The translations under genes were made by a program, and so were the position numbers. The notes beneath the pieces were generated by a model, which searched no databases, was not told where the DNA came from, and was given only the letters and a program-made list of their open reading frames with translations. Positions 43,296 to 52,295 of a stretch of 58,453 nucleotides of DNA are shown here, in pieces. Source of the DNA: CAYMGQ01 sp964390055 (lineage in GTDB: Bacteria; Bacillota; Clostridia; Peptostreptococcales; Natronincolaceae); the NCBI GenBank assembly GCA_964390055.1, contig CAYMGQ010000013.1, positions 1-58,453 on the forward strand. The letters are read 5' to 3'. Position 1 is the first letter of the stretch, and each line of letters opens with the position of its first letter.

Positions 43296-44267
43296 ATGGA
43301 GGAAATTAACTTTGCAGATATCGATGAAATAAAGGTTGGCCATAAGGAAAATCTTGACGCAGCAACAGGTTGCACTGTAATTCTCTGTGAAAATGGTGCT
43401 ACTGGTGGGGTAGATGTTAGGGGTGGGGCCCCGGGTACCCGAGAAACTGACTTGTTAGACCCACTAAATATGGTAGAAGAAATCCATGGAGTCTTGCTAA
43501 CTGGGGGAAGTGCCTTTGGTTTAGATGCCGCCTCGGGTGTTATGAAATATCTGGAGGAAAAAAAGGTGGGCTTGGATGTAGGGGTCACAAGTGTCCCCAT
43601 TGTAGTAGCTGCCGTTCTTTTTGATTTAGACATAGGGGACCACAGGATTAGACCAGACAAGTCTATGGGTTATCAGGCCTGCCATAATGCTAGTAAGGGC
43701 AAGGTCCAAGAAGGTACAATAGGTGCTGGCACAGGAGCTACTGTTGGCAAAATTTTGGGTGGCCAATATTCCATGAAGGGTGGTCTTGGAAGTTATGCCG
43801 TAAAGCTAGGAGATTTGAAGGTGGGTGCCCTAGTAGCTGTCAATGCTATGGGAGATATTTTGGATACCAATAGGCAAAAAATTATCGCCGGGGCATTAAA
43901 GGATGATTATAGGAGCTTTGCTAATACTGAAAAGGTCATGATGGCCTACTACGACAGGGAACATAAACCCTTTGTTAAAAACACAAGTATTGGTGTAATA
44001 GCTAGCAATGCCAAACTTAGCAAGGCCCAGGCCAACAAGGTTGCCTCCATGGCTCATAATGGCTTTGCTAGGACTATTAGGCCCTCCCATACAATGTCTG
44101 ATGGGGATACAATATTTACCATGGCTAGTAACAAGGTCCAGGCCCATGTCAATGTAGTGGGTTTGCTGGCAGCCAATGTAATGGAAAGGGCAGTAATAAA
44201 TGGCATTAAAAAAGCCTCTAGCCTGGCTGGGATAAAGGCTTATAAAGATTTATTTAAAGTTACATAA
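43296..44267 (+). CDS. P1-family (DmpA-like) peptidase/esterase
   Basis: 323 residues of the S58/P1 family, whose members self-cleave into two chains and act as aminopeptidases, amidases or esterases. Signatures: VGHKENLDAATGCTVIL, LLTGGSAFGLDAASGV, and the site NTSIGVIASNAKL, where cleavage before the Thr/Ser nucleophile is expected; then RTIRPSHTMSDGDTIF. The start follows AAAGGAGG (43281-43288) at 7 nt. Its end overlaps the convergent ywiB gene by 8 bp. Confidence 0.92.
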   Translation: MEEINFADIDEIKVGHKENLDAATGCTVILCENGATGGVDVRGGAPGTRETDLLDPLNMVEEIHGVLLTGGSAFGLDAASGVMKYLEEKKVGLDVGVTSVPIVVAAVLFDLDIGDHRIRPDKSMGYQACHNASKGKVQEGTIGAGTGATVGKILGGQYSMKGGLGSYAVKLGDLKVGALVAVNAMGDILDTNRQKIIAGALKDDYRSFANTEKVMMAYYDREHKPFVKNTSIGVIASNAKLSKAQANKVASMAHNGFARTIRPSHTMSDGDTIFTMASNKVQAHVNVVGLLAANVMERAVINGIKKASSLAGIKAYKDLFKVT

Positions 44268-44682
44268 GTTCTATATTTATTTGGTTGTCTGTATCCAGCA
44301 TACCCATTACCCATAAATCATATTTTATGGCTATTTCCCCCTTTTGCTGCTTGCATAAGTCAACAGCCAGTTCCCTTGTAAAAACTTTCATATCAAAATC
44401 TCCAAATTGAGTCCTGTAGCGGGAGTCATAGGACTTTCCCTGCTGAAAAACTATTTGCATAGCAGCATTGCCAAACCTACGCATGGATACCTTATCCCTG
44501 CCGTCTATCTTTAAGGTTGTGGTAGCCCCTTCCATGCCTGATATTTCAGTTTCCTTATAGACAATATATAGGTTGTTTTTCTTCCTATAGCAGATGCCTT
44601 CAGTAATTAATTCTATTTTATTTTCCGTGCCTTCAGTATCCTTCTGGACCCCGGTTACTTTTATAATGCATTTTTCCTTCAT
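44260..44682 (-). CDS. ywiB: DUF1934 family protein (YwiB-like)
   Basis: 140-residue beta-barrel-type protein of the DUF1934 family, with LYIVYKETEISGMEGATTTLKI and ELAVDLCKQQKGEIAIKYDL. The function is unknown. ATG 44682 follows AAAGGGATGG; it starts 16 nt after the ddl stop, so the two are co-transcribed. Confidence 0.88.
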   Translation of the reverse strand: MKEKCIIKVTGVQKDTEGTENKIELITEGICYRKKNNLYIVYKETEISGMEGATTTLKIDGRDKVSMRRFGNAAMQIVFQQGKSYDSRYRTQFGDFDMKVFTRELAVDLCKQQKGEIAIKYDLWVMGMLDTDNQINIELM

Positions 44683-44698
44683 TGTTATCCATCCCTTT

Positions 44699-45748
44699 TT
44701 ATATAGATTGTGGCCTTTCCTTAAATCTCTCCAAGGCAAGTTCGACCAACCTGTCAACTAGTTGTTCATATTCCAAACCCGTAGCCTCCCACATCTTAGG
44801 ATACATACTAATCTTAGTAAAACCTGGCATAGTATTAATTTCATTAAAATATAGCTTCTTTGTTTTATCCTCTAGAAAAAAATCCACCCGGGCTAATCCA
44901 CTACAATCCAATAGTTTATATATCTTTAATGACAATTCCTGTATTTCCCTTGTAATTTCATGGGGCAGGTTGGCTGGTATTTCAAATTCACTGGTCCCAT
45001 GTAAATACTTATCCTCATAATCATAAAAATCCTGGGATGGTATTATTTCTGCCGGTAATGATGCCTGGGCCTCCTCATTTCCTAGAACTGAACATTCTAT
45101 CTCTCTCCCACTAATAAATTCCTCTACTATAATTTTCCTATCATAATTAAAGGCTAATTTTATGGCCTCTAGTAATTGCTCCCTATTTCTGGCCTTGCTA
45201 ATTCCTACACTAGACCCCAAATTAGCTGGTTTTACGAAAACTGGATAGTATAAATTGTCCTCTATTAAACTAATATATTTACCCCCATCCCTCTTATAAT
45301 CCTTATAAAGAATATCAATATATTCCGCCTGCAAAATATCCTGACCGGCACAAAGTTTCTTGGTAATGATTTTGTCCATGGCAACAGCAGAGGTCAATAC
45401 TCCCCCACCCACATAGGCTACATTTACCATCTCCAATAGCCCCTGTATTGTACCATCCTCCCCATAGGGCCCATGCAGAATAGGGAATACAACATCTATA
45501 TCCTTCATGGTCTCCTGACTACAAAGAAAGATGTCCTCTTGAGTAACTAGCTCCTCCCATTCCCCTGTAATAATCTTTTCAAGGGGCCCATCATACCTGT
45601 ACCAACTACCGTCCTTAGTAATACCTATATTAGTAACATTATATTTTTTTAAATCCACAACCCCTAGGACAGAGCTGGCGGACATTAAGGATACCTCATG
45701 TTCCCCAGATTTTCCTCCAAAAATAACCATTAAATTGATTTTACTCAT
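44699..45748 (-). CDS. ddl: D-alanine--D-alanine ligase
   Basis: 349-residue ATP-grasp ligase making the D-Ala-D-Ala dipeptide for peptidoglycan. Motifs: FGGKSGEHEVSLMSA, KPANLGSSVGIS, YDYEDKYLHG with the Tyr typical of D-Ala-D-Ala ligases, and NEINTMPGFT. The Tyr in this loop argues against a VanA-type D-Ala-D-Lac ligase. GGGGAGG precedes the ATG. ywiB follows. Confidence 0.95.
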   Translation of the reverse strand: MSKINLMVIFGGKSGEHEVSLMSASSVLGVVDLKKYNVTNIGITKDGSWYRYDGPLEKIITGEWEELVTQEDIFLCSQETMKDIDVVFPILHGPYGEDGTIQGLLEMVNVAYVGGGVLTSAVAMDKIITKKLCAGQDILQAEYIDILYKDYKRDGGKYISLIEDNLYYPVFVKPANLGSSVGISKARNREQLLEAIKLAFNYDRKIIVEEFISGREIECSVLGNEEAQASLPAEIIPSQDFYDYEDKYLHGTSEFEIPANLPHEITREIQELSLKIYKLLDCSGLARVDFFLEDKTKKLYFNEINTMPGFTKISMYPKMWEATGLEYEQLVDRLVELALERFKERPQSI

Positions 45749-45840
45749 AGGCTAACCCTCCCCTACTTCTAATTTATATTTTATCCCTATGCAAATTATT
45801 ATTCAAATATATTCAACCACTAGCAAATATAGGCAAAATC

Positions 45841-45984
45841 TTATATCTTACCCTCATCCTTGAGTTCGCTAATTGCATTTTTAATGGCAGCTTTAACTAT
45901 AAAGTACAAGATAAATGCCGGTATAATCATATATACACCTATGGCCAGCAAGGCTACAAAGGAACTTGCCATTGTCATCCTCAT
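45841..45984 (-). CDS. Small single-pass membrane protein, unknown
   Basis: 47 residues: one hydrophobic helix (about 6-30; FVALLAIGVYMIIPAFILYF) and a short charged tail (SELKDEGKI). The start at 45984 follows AGGGGGG; the frame can be extended to a TTG at 46029. No known family was recognised. Confidence 0.55.
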   Translation of the reverse strand: MRMTMASSFVALLAIGVYMIIPAFILYFIVKAAIKNAISELKDEGKI

Positions 45985-46074
45985 TCCATCATCCCCCCCT
46001 AAAAGATTTTCCCCATCTTTAGCCCCCAATATAGTATAACTCTTATCCCTGTCCCATATATAATATTAAATATA

Positions 46075-46548
46075 TTACTCTTTATCAAATGAAATATTTC
46101 CCCTTAATAATCTTTCCTTTAACTCCCAAAGAGCCGTTTTTTGGTCATGAAAATATACCAATTCCTCCGCCTCCCTATAGGGTAGCCATCTATAGTCAGT
46201 ATGTTCCTCCGAGAGTCTAATCCCCCCATCATAGGGCATGGCAAAAAAGTACATGGGTATAACAACTATATCCTTGCCCCACCTGGCTTGAGTTTCAGGC
46301 GAAAAGAGTTTAGCCGGTAAAGAACTCCTGCTATCTAGGGAGTATAATGGCAAATCCTCTTTAATTCCTGCTTCTTCAAATATTTCCCGTCTTGCTCCTT
46401 CCTCCAGGCTTTCCCCTGCCTCTACCCCGCCACATATCCCCTGCCAAAATAATTCATTGTCTGCTCTCTGGAAAATTGCAAACTCATATTCATTATTTTT
46501 TCCCTTCCTATACAAGTATATATGAACCTGTTCTGGCTGCCTGCCCAT
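46075..46548 (-). CDS. NUDIX hydrolase
   Basis: 157 residues. The Nudix box is GGVEAGESLEEGARREIFEE, with AGI after it; the family hydrolyses nucleoside diphosphates linked to other groups. General resemblance to the NudB/dihydroneopterin-triphosphatase-like group, substrate not certain. ATG 46548 was chosen because GGGGGGTG is 6 nt upstream and the protein then starts with the usual RQPEQVHIYLYRK. Confidence 0.88.
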   Translation of the reverse strand: MGRQPEQVHIYLYRKGKNNEYEFAIFQRADNELFWQGICGGVEAGESLEEGARREIFEEAGIKEDLPLYSLDSRSSLPAKLFSPETQARWGKDIVVIPMYFFAMPYDGGIRLSEEHTDYRWLPYREAEELVYFHDQKTALWELKERLLRGNISFDKE

Positions 46549-46616
46549 AAATACACCCCCCATTAAGAAATATTGCCCATAGCAAATCATTAATCCCTCC
46601 ACCATATATCCGCCTC

Positions 46617-47189
46617 TTATTGTATACCTCCACCACTTAAATCAATACTTGGACTAATATCCTCTCCCTTTTCATTATAAAGCTTAATCCTATCCAGGCT
46701 TACTGGACCTAGCTCCGTCTTATTGTCTACCCGTGTAAAAAGCAGGAAAATATCCTGCCTTGGAATATCCATATAATATTGGCATCCTGTATCCATAATA
46801 AATTGAGCTCCTGCAATTCCTGAAAATGCATTTCGACCAATAAAAAGTAGATACCTATTTCCCCTACTCTCTATAACCCCATTACGAAAATTACCCCCTC
46901 CATGGGCAAAATGATTTATCTTATACCTGCCTGTAATACCCTTTTCCAAAAGAAGGTAACCCAATTCTCCATCCAATTGCATGGAAGTATATATCAGATC
47001 ATCAATTGATATGGAATCATGCAAATCTATATCAGATGGATAACGGGTGCTATATCCCCTGTTGGCCCAACTATTGATATAGCCTTCTAAATTGCTAAGA
47101 TCCGATTTGATTGGAAATGAAAAATGATAAGCAACCAGCACCCCAATGACTAACACTAGGCTAGCTATATATAAGATGGTTCTTTTCAT
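46617..47189 (-). CDS. Membrane-anchored protein of unknown function
   Basis: 190 residues. An N-terminal membrane helix (about 4-23) is followed by an extracytoplasmic domain with an NHFAHGGGNFRNG segment and a C-terminal Gly-rich tail (DLSGGGIQ). No family recognised. AAGGGGGAGGGG lies upstream of the ATG. It is downstream of rlmH. Confidence 0.65.
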   Translation of the reverse strand: MKRTILYIASLVLVIGVLVAYHFSFPIKSDLSNLEGYINSWANRGYSTRYPSDIDLHDSISIDDLIYTSMQLDGELGYLLLEKGITGRYKINHFAHGGGNFRNGVIESRGNRYLLFIGRNAFSGIAGAQFIMDTGCQYYMDIPRQDIFLLFTRVDNKTELGPVSLDRIKLYNEKGEDISPSIDLSGGGIQ

Positions 47190-47315
47190 CAGTTTCCCCT
47201 CCCCCTTTGTAGAAATAACTTTTATCAGATATAGGCATACTTATATATATTATATCAATCATCTATCCTCAGCATAACCCCTAAAGTATGACTTACATCC
47301 AATAGGCCCTGTCTA

Positions 47316-47795
47316 TTATTTATGATAGGGTTCACCCCTGCTAATCCTAAAGCTCCTGTAGACTTGTTCTAATAGAATCACCCTCATCAGCTGGTGGGGA
47401 AAGGTCATAGGGGAGAAGGATAGCTTGTAATGGGCCTTTTCCAAGACTTGGTCTGCTAGCCCCAGGGAGCCTCCTATAATAAAGGCAACATGGCTATTCC
47501 CTACGGTTCCTAGTTTTGATATAAGGGAGGCTAGGTCCTCCGAGGATAGCATTTTTCCCTTGATATCCAAACATATAACATACATCCCCTTCTTAATATG
47601 CCTAAGGATTCTTTGACCCTCCGCTAGTTTAATTGCCTGTCTTTGGCCTGGACTTAATTTGTCCGGAACTTTTTCATCCCCCAGCTCAATTATATTAAGT
47701 TTACAATACCTGGATAATCTCTTTTGATATTCACTTATTCCAAGTTTTAAGTACTTTTCTTTAATTTTTCCCACAGATATTATTGTAATTTTCAT
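47316..47795 (-). CDS. rlmH: 23S rRNA pseudouridine1915-N3 methyltransferase
   Basis: 159-residue SPOUT methyltransferase that methylates pseudouridine 1915 in 23S rRNA. Start MKITIISVGKIKEKYL, FIIGGSLGL and the C-terminal MRVILLEQVYRSFRI with GEPYHK are the family signatures. It follows htrA, as in many Firmicutes (yydA near htrC/yycJ). Confidence 0.97.
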   Translation of the reverse strand: MKITIISVGKIKEKYLKLGISEYQKRLSRYCKLNIIELGDEKVPDKLSPGQRQAIKLAEGQRILRHIKKGMYVICLDIKGKMLSSEDLASLISKLGTVGNSHVAFIIGGSLGLADQVLEKAHYKLSFSPMTFPHQLMRVILLEQVYRSFRISRGEPYHK

Positions 47796-47825
47796 AGGCT
47801 TTTCCCCTTATTCTTAAATACATGT

Positions 47826-47862
47826 TTTTAATGAAAAACAACCCGCCTTTAAGCGGGTTGTT
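47826..47862 (-). terminator. Terminator of htrA
   Basis: Perfect 10-bp GC-rich stem AACAACCCGC (47837-47846) / GCGGGTTGTT (47853-47862), followed on the minus strand by TTTTTCATTAAAAA. Confidence 0.9.
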
Positions 47863-47865
47863 CCC

Positions 47866-49032
47866 CTATAATTTTACTTCAATTTTTATTTCCTGGCCAC
47901 CCCTCATAATATCTATAGTAGCCTTGTCTCCTGGCCTATATTTATAAAGTTCCCTTGTTAACTCTCCCATTGTTTTGGTGGTGGTATCTCCCACCCCAAC
48001 TATAATATCCCCCGCCTGGATACCATGTTTTTCTGCCACAGAATTAGCATCCACTTCTGCAATATATACACCATATTCAGCACTTAATTCTGTTCCCGTC
48101 AATCCTTCGAACACCTTAACATCAAGGCCCCTAATCCCTAGTAGGACCCGTTTAAATTCTCCCTTTTCAATAAATTGGTCCACTATAGGTTTAGCAGTAT
48201 TTATTGGTATTGCAAATCCCAGGCCCTCTCCTGTTTGGATTTTTGCTGTATTTATACCAATAACCTCCCCCCTAGCATTTAAAAGGGGGCCTCCACTATT
48301 GCCTGGGTTAATGGAAGCATCTGTTTGTATCAAGTTCTCTATTGTTTCACCCTGGCTTACGGGAATACTCCTGTTTAATCCACTAATAACTCCCTGGGTT
48401 AAGCTTCTCTCGAAGTTTAGGCCTAGGGGGTTACCAATAGCCACAGCAATTTCTCCAACCTTCAAGTTATCACTATCCCCTAATTCAGCAGGGGTAAGGT
48501 TCCTTTCCTCCACCTTAATTACAGCCAAATCCAAGGTTTTTTCATGCCATAGGACCTCTGCTGGTAATCTATCTCCGTTATATAGGAGGACCATAACTTC
48601 CTCCACATTCCCATCTCCTACCACGTGGGAGTTAGTCAAAATATAGCCCCTTTCATCCACTATTACACCTGTCCCTAGGCCCGATGCCTTTCTAGTTCCC
48701 CAGAATATGTCTTTCTGAAAGCTAACAGTTGTAATCCCAACCACAGATGGCATGGCCTTTTCTGCTACTGCAGAATAAACTGTATGGTCCTGGTCCGGCC
48801 TAATGGTTATATTGGGTCCGGGGCTTATAGACCCCCCCTCCTCTTGTATTATTTGGGGTAAATACATATATACCACCGATAGGGTAATAAGACTCCCTAG
48901 GATAGCTGCCAACAATGCTATTGCAATATAAGTTAATTTGGAAGTCCTTTTTCTTTCCCAGTAGCCAGGTGTCCATGAGGATGGGTACTTGTCTTGCCGC
49001 CTATTATTTTCATTATCCTTATAAAAGTTCAT
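47866..49032 (-). CDS. htrA: HtrA/DegP-like membrane-anchored serine protease
   Basis: 388 residues: one membrane helix (about 33-54), a trypsin-like domain with the triad His in LTNSHVVGDG, Asp in LDLAVIKV and Ser in NPGNSGGPL, then one PDZ domain (about 290-385). Faces the outside and degrades misfolded exported proteins. Downstream of walJ, as in B. subtilis htrC (yyxA). AGGAGGT-type site upstream of the ATG. Confidence 0.95.
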   Translation of the reverse strand: MNFYKDNENNRRQDKYPSSWTPGYWERKRTSKLTYIAIALLAAILGSLITLSVVYMYLPQIIQEEGGSISPGPNITIRPDQDHTVYSAVAEKAMPSVVGITTVSFQKDIFWGTRKASGLGTGVIVDERGYILTNSHVVGDGNVEEVMVLLYNGDRLPAEVLWHEKTLDLAVIKVEERNLTPAELGDSDNLKVGEIAVAIGNPLGLNFERSLTQGVISGLNRSIPVSQGETIENLIQTDASINPGNSGGPLLNARGEVIGINTAKIQTGEGLGFAIPINTAKPIVDQFIEKGEFKRVLLGIRGLDVKVFEGLTGTELSAEYGVYIAEVDANSVAEKHGIQAGDIIVGVGDTTTKTMGELTRELYKYRPGDKATIDIMRGGQEIKIEVKL

Positions 49033-49057
49033 CCCTATTAATACCTCCCTCTAACAA

Positions 49058-49852
49058 TTAAAAGGCATATAGATTACTTACCCTATCCCTATGGGCCAAA
49101 TCTACAATAATATCTTTCCCCATAGAGATTTTATTACTATCTAATATATTTTTTACTGTCACCATTGCTAATTCCGGAAAATTGTTCTCCATACTCAAGT
49201 GTGCCAATAAGATATTTTGCACATTGTTATTTACTAATTCTACTATTGTATTCCCTGCCACTTCATTAGACAGGTGCCCATTATCAGACAGGATTCTTCT
49301 TTTTAAAAAATAGGGATATTTCCCCGCCTTTAGCATATCTACATCATGATTGGACTCAAGCACCACCAATTGAGAATCCTTAATCTGCTGGATTATATCT
49401 TCGCTTACATATCCTAAGTCTGTGGTTATACTAATTTTTCTGCCACTGTTCTCAATGGAAAAGCCCACCGGCTCAGCTGCATCATGGGGTATGGGGTAGG
49501 GTGTTATTTTTAAATCCTCCAAAAAAACAGGCTGATTTGTTGTAAATGTTCTTATGTTTTTAGTCTTAATCCTACCCAATTTTTCCCCCATTGCCTCCCA
49601 TGTCTTGCCATTGGCATATATGGGCAGGTCAAATCTCCTAGATAATACACCCACTCCACATATATGGTCATGGTGTTCATGGGTTACAAAAATCTCTGTA
49701 AGCTCCTCAGGATTTACATCTATTTCGGCCAGCCTATTTTGAATCCTTTTGCCGCTTAAACCAGCATCGACTAATATTCTTTTCCCTTTGCAGGAAATAT
49801 AATGGCAATTGCCACTACTTCCACTGGCCAATGAACAATAAGTTATTCCCAT
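49058..49852 (-). CDS. walJ: WalJ/YycJ metallo-beta-lactamase-fold hydrolase
   Basis: 264 residues of the metallo-beta-lactamase fold. The metal motif is VTHEHHDHI; further motifs YCSLASGSSGNCHYI and VLESNHDVDML are characteristic of YycJ. Encoded in the walRK cluster in most Firmicutes; suggested to be a nuclease-type hydrolase linking the cell-wall stress operon with DNA processes. Followed 25 nt later by htrA. Confidence 0.93.
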   Translation of the reverse strand: MGITYCSLASGSSGNCHYISCKGKRILVDAGLSGKRIQNRLAEIDVNPEELTEIFVTHEHHDHICGVGVLSRRFDLPIYANGKTWEAMGEKLGRIKTKNIRTFTTNQPVFLEDLKITPYPIPHDAAEPVGFSIENSGRKISITTDLGYVSEDIIQQIKDSQLVVLESNHDVDMLKAGKYPYFLKRRILSDNGHLSNEVAGNTIVELVNNNVQNILLAHLSMENNFPELAMVTVKNILDSNKISMGKDIIVDLAHRDRVSNLYAF

Positions 49853-49875
49853 TTAAATGCCCCCAATAATGTAAT

Positions 49876-49895
49876 ACACACCCTGTGGGGTGTGT
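49876..49895 (-). terminator. Hairpin after murA
   Basis: Perfect 8-bp stem ACACACCC (49876-49883) / GGGTGTGT (49888-49895) with a 4-nt loop, 2 nt after the murA stop. The T tail on the minus strand is weak, so it may only reduce read-through into walJ. Confidence 0.55.
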
Positions 49896-49897
49896 TC

Positions 49898-51151
49898 TTA
49901 ATATGTTTTCCTTATTTGTGCCCCAAGGGCTGTTAGTTTTTCATACAGATGATCATACCCTCTTTGTATATAATTTATATTTTCAATTTCCGTCTCCCCC
50001 TTGGCTACTAAACCCGCAATTACCAAAGCGGCACCGGCCCTCAAATCCGAAGCTACCACCTTTGCCCCCAACAATTGGTTTACCCCTTGGATAACGGCAG
50101 TCCTACCCTCTACCTTAATATTGGCACCCATTCTTTTTAATTCGTCTACATGTTTAAACCTGCCCTCAAAGATTGTTTCTGTAATTATACTAGTACCCCC
50201 CGCAATAGAGAGCAAGCTACTCATGGGTTGCTGCAAATCTGTAGGAAAGCCAGGATAGACCAAGGTCTTCACATTGGCTCTTTTTAGTGGTTTAGTCCTT
50301 GTCACCTGGATAACATCCCCATTTTCGATGACATCCACATCCATTTCTCTTAACTTGGCTATAATTGCCTCCAAGTGCTTTGGTATCACATTTTCAATTA
50401 GAAGGTCCCCTCCAGTGGCAGCCGCAGCTATCATATAGGTCCCTGCCTCTATCTGGTCTGGAATTACACTATGATGGCAACCCTCCAGCTCCTTGACCCC
50501 TCTTATTTTGATGGTATCAGTCCCAGCACCCCTAATATCGGCACCCATACAGTTTAAAAAATTGGCCACATCTACTATATGGGGTTCTTTGGCGGCATTT
50601 TCTATGGTGGTGACCCCCTCTGCCATACTAGCAGCCAACATTATATTAATAGTAGCCCCCACACTAACTACATCTAGAAATATCTCTGTTCCTACCAACT
50701 TGTCGGCTTGGACAGAAATAATCCCATGCTCAAGGTTTACTTTAGCCCCCAGGGCCTCAAACCCTTTAATATGCTGGTCAATTGGTCTGTTGCCAATACA
50801 ACATCCTCCCGGATAGACTACCTCTGCCTTCTTAAACCGACCCAAGCCAGCCCCCAAAAAATAATAGGAAGCCCTTAGGTTTTTAGCAGTTTCATAATCT
50901 ATTGAACATTTTTTAATATTGCTACTATCTATTTGAACAGTCTTCATATCCTTTCTTTCTACCTGGCCTCCCAGGCCCTCTAGAATATCAGACAGTATAT
51001 CTACATCACTTATATTGGGTAAGTTTTCTATTATACAGGTGTTCCCCGATAAAACAGTAGCTGGTATTAGTGCTACAGCTGCATTCTTAAACCCACTAAT
51101 CTCCACCCTACCCTGTAATTTCCTACCACCTTCTATTATTAGTTTCTCCAT
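49898..51151 (-). CDS. murA: UDP-N-acetylglucosamine 1-carboxyvinyltransferase
   Basis: 417-residue EPSP-synthase-fold enzyme for the first committed step of peptidoglycan synthesis. The catalytic Cys is in VYPGGCCIGNRPIDQHIKGF; LKNAA-like KNAAVALIPATVL and the RAGAALVIAGL segment are typical. ATG 51151 gives the usual MEKLIIEGG start; the ribosome binding site is weak, and TTG 51166 is an alternative. It is inserted between yycI and walJ. Confidence 0.95.
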   Translation of the reverse strand: MEKLIIEGGRKLQGRVEISGFKNAAVALIPATVLSGNTCIIENLPNISDVDILSDILEGLGGQVERKDMKTVQIDSSNIKKCSIDYETAKNLRASYYFLGAGLGRFKKAEVVYPGGCCIGNRPIDQHIKGFEALGAKVNLEHGIISVQADKLVGTEIFLDVVSVGATINIMLAASMAEGVTTIENAAKEPHIVDVANFLNCMGADIRGAGTDTIKIRGVKELEGCHHSVIPDQIEAGTYMIAAAATGGDLLIENVIPKHLEAIIAKLREMDVDVIENGDVIQVTRTKPLKRANVKTLVYPGFPTDLQQPMSSLLSIAGGTSIITETIFEGRFKHVDELKRMGANIKVEGRTAVIQGVNQLLGAKVVASDLRAGAALVIAGLVAKGETEIENINYIQRGYDHLYEKLTALGAQIRKTY

Positions 51152-51304
51152 ATATTCACTGACCAAATGTCAGTTTTCACCACCCTTTTAGTATTTCAAT
51201 CAGGTTATATCTTGCCATTAATCAAAATCCTTAGCTGCCTATTATTATATCATTTATCAAGTAACTTGATAATATCTTTTCATCGACTCTACTATTATAT
51301 CATA

Positions 51305-51351
51305 AAATAAAAATAGAAAGGATATCAATTATACCCCTTCTATTTTTATTT
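51305..51351 (-). terminator. Terminator downstream of yycI
   Basis: Long U/A-rich stem, 51305-51321 with 51336-51351, one bulged A. The minus-strand descending arm ends in CTATTTTTATTTT. It separates the walRK-yycHI unit from murA, which therefore needs its own promoter. Confidence 0.75.
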
Positions 51352-51393
51352 TAAAATTCCTCTTTTTACTTTCTAGATTTCCCAATTCTATCC

Positions 51394-52281
51394 TTAGTTT
51401 TTCAAGGCTTCTACATAATAGGTTTTCCCGTTGCCTAAGACTATTTTCCATGAGGGTGATGTGGTCCCCGACTCAATAGTTTCCCAGCTTGTAAAATCTA
51501 TATCTATGGGATTAAAATAATAGCCTATCTTCATATCCTTTATAACAATATCCCCTTCATCCTTGTTATCCTCTATAATTTGATTCATTTTCCTTAATAG
51601 TGCTTCCGTAGCTGGTATAATCTTCTTCTTGCTTGCAGAAGTTTTTTGAAATTCTAGGAGCATGGCCTCCATACCAACAACATCTTCATGTTTAATGTAC
51701 AAATTTACATAACTTTCACCTAAAAATCTATCCTTATAGCTTTGATTATATACCAGCTTATATAAGGGGCCCTTGGCAAACTCCTCAATTACACCAAAAT
51801 ATATCTGCTGTAATTTCAGGCCATCCTCCATTAATTTATGTTCCTTTAAAAATTCGTCAGCAATTTTTATGACTGCATCCTCATCAAGGGGATAATTTAA
51901 GCCATCCTTAGATTGACCCATATAGTTCTTATAAATAAACTTCTTATTACTTATGATTTCCAGGCTCTTACCAGTGGAAACAAAAATGTTATTACCTATA
52001 TCCCTATAATCTTCCCCCAAAAACTCCTCTATTAACTCCCTAGCATTGAAGGTCTTGTATTTTACCATTAATTCCGGTAAAGAAATTATCTCCCTAGGTA
52101 AGTCTATATCCAGGTGGAGCCCAGCATCCTCCAAATATACCTGTGCATTTTCAATATATGCATCACTTATAAAGTGCAAATCCCCCCTATCAAGCATAGT
52201 TTTTTCTGCACTAAAGACTAGAAAAACATTTGTTATAATAAAAGCAACTATTAGGAGATTTTTTGCCTTTGACCAGTCCAT
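51394..52281 (-). CDS. yycI: WalK regulator YycI
   Basis: 295 residues: start MDWSKAKNLLIVAFIITNVF with one N-terminal membrane helix, then an extracellular domain; the C-terminus is the YycI-type PepSY-like region (YYFNPIDIDFTSWE). YycH and YycI restrain the WalK kinase in B. subtilis. 14-nt gap after yycH. GGGAGG precedes the ATG. Confidence 0.92.
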   Translation of the reverse strand: MDWSKAKNLLIVAFIITNVFLVFSAEKTMLDRGDLHFISDAYIENAQVYLEDAGLHLDIDLPREIISLPELMVKYKTFNARELIEEFLGEDYRDIGNNIFVSTGKSLEIISNKKFIYKNYMGQSKDGLNYPLDEDAVIKIADEFLKEHKLMEDGLKLQQIYFGVIEEFAKGPLYKLVYNQSYKDRFLGESYVNLYIKHEDVVGMEAMLLEFQKTSASKKKIIPATEALLRKMNQIIEDNKDEGDIVIKDMKIGYYFNPIDIDFTSWETIESGTTSPSWKIVLGNGKTYYVEALKN

Positions 52282-52295
52282 AACTCTTCCTCCCG

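Noticed and set aside
44699..45748. Van-type D-Ala-D-Lac ligase with the VanRS-like pair at 18.5-21.3 kb
   Set aside because: The Tyr-containing loop fits an ordinary D-Ala-D-Ala ligase, the pair is 24 kb away, and no vanH or vanX is present.
47975..48646. 223-codon plus-strand ORF opposite htrA
   Set aside because: Antisense shadow of htrA; unusual composition and no known domain.
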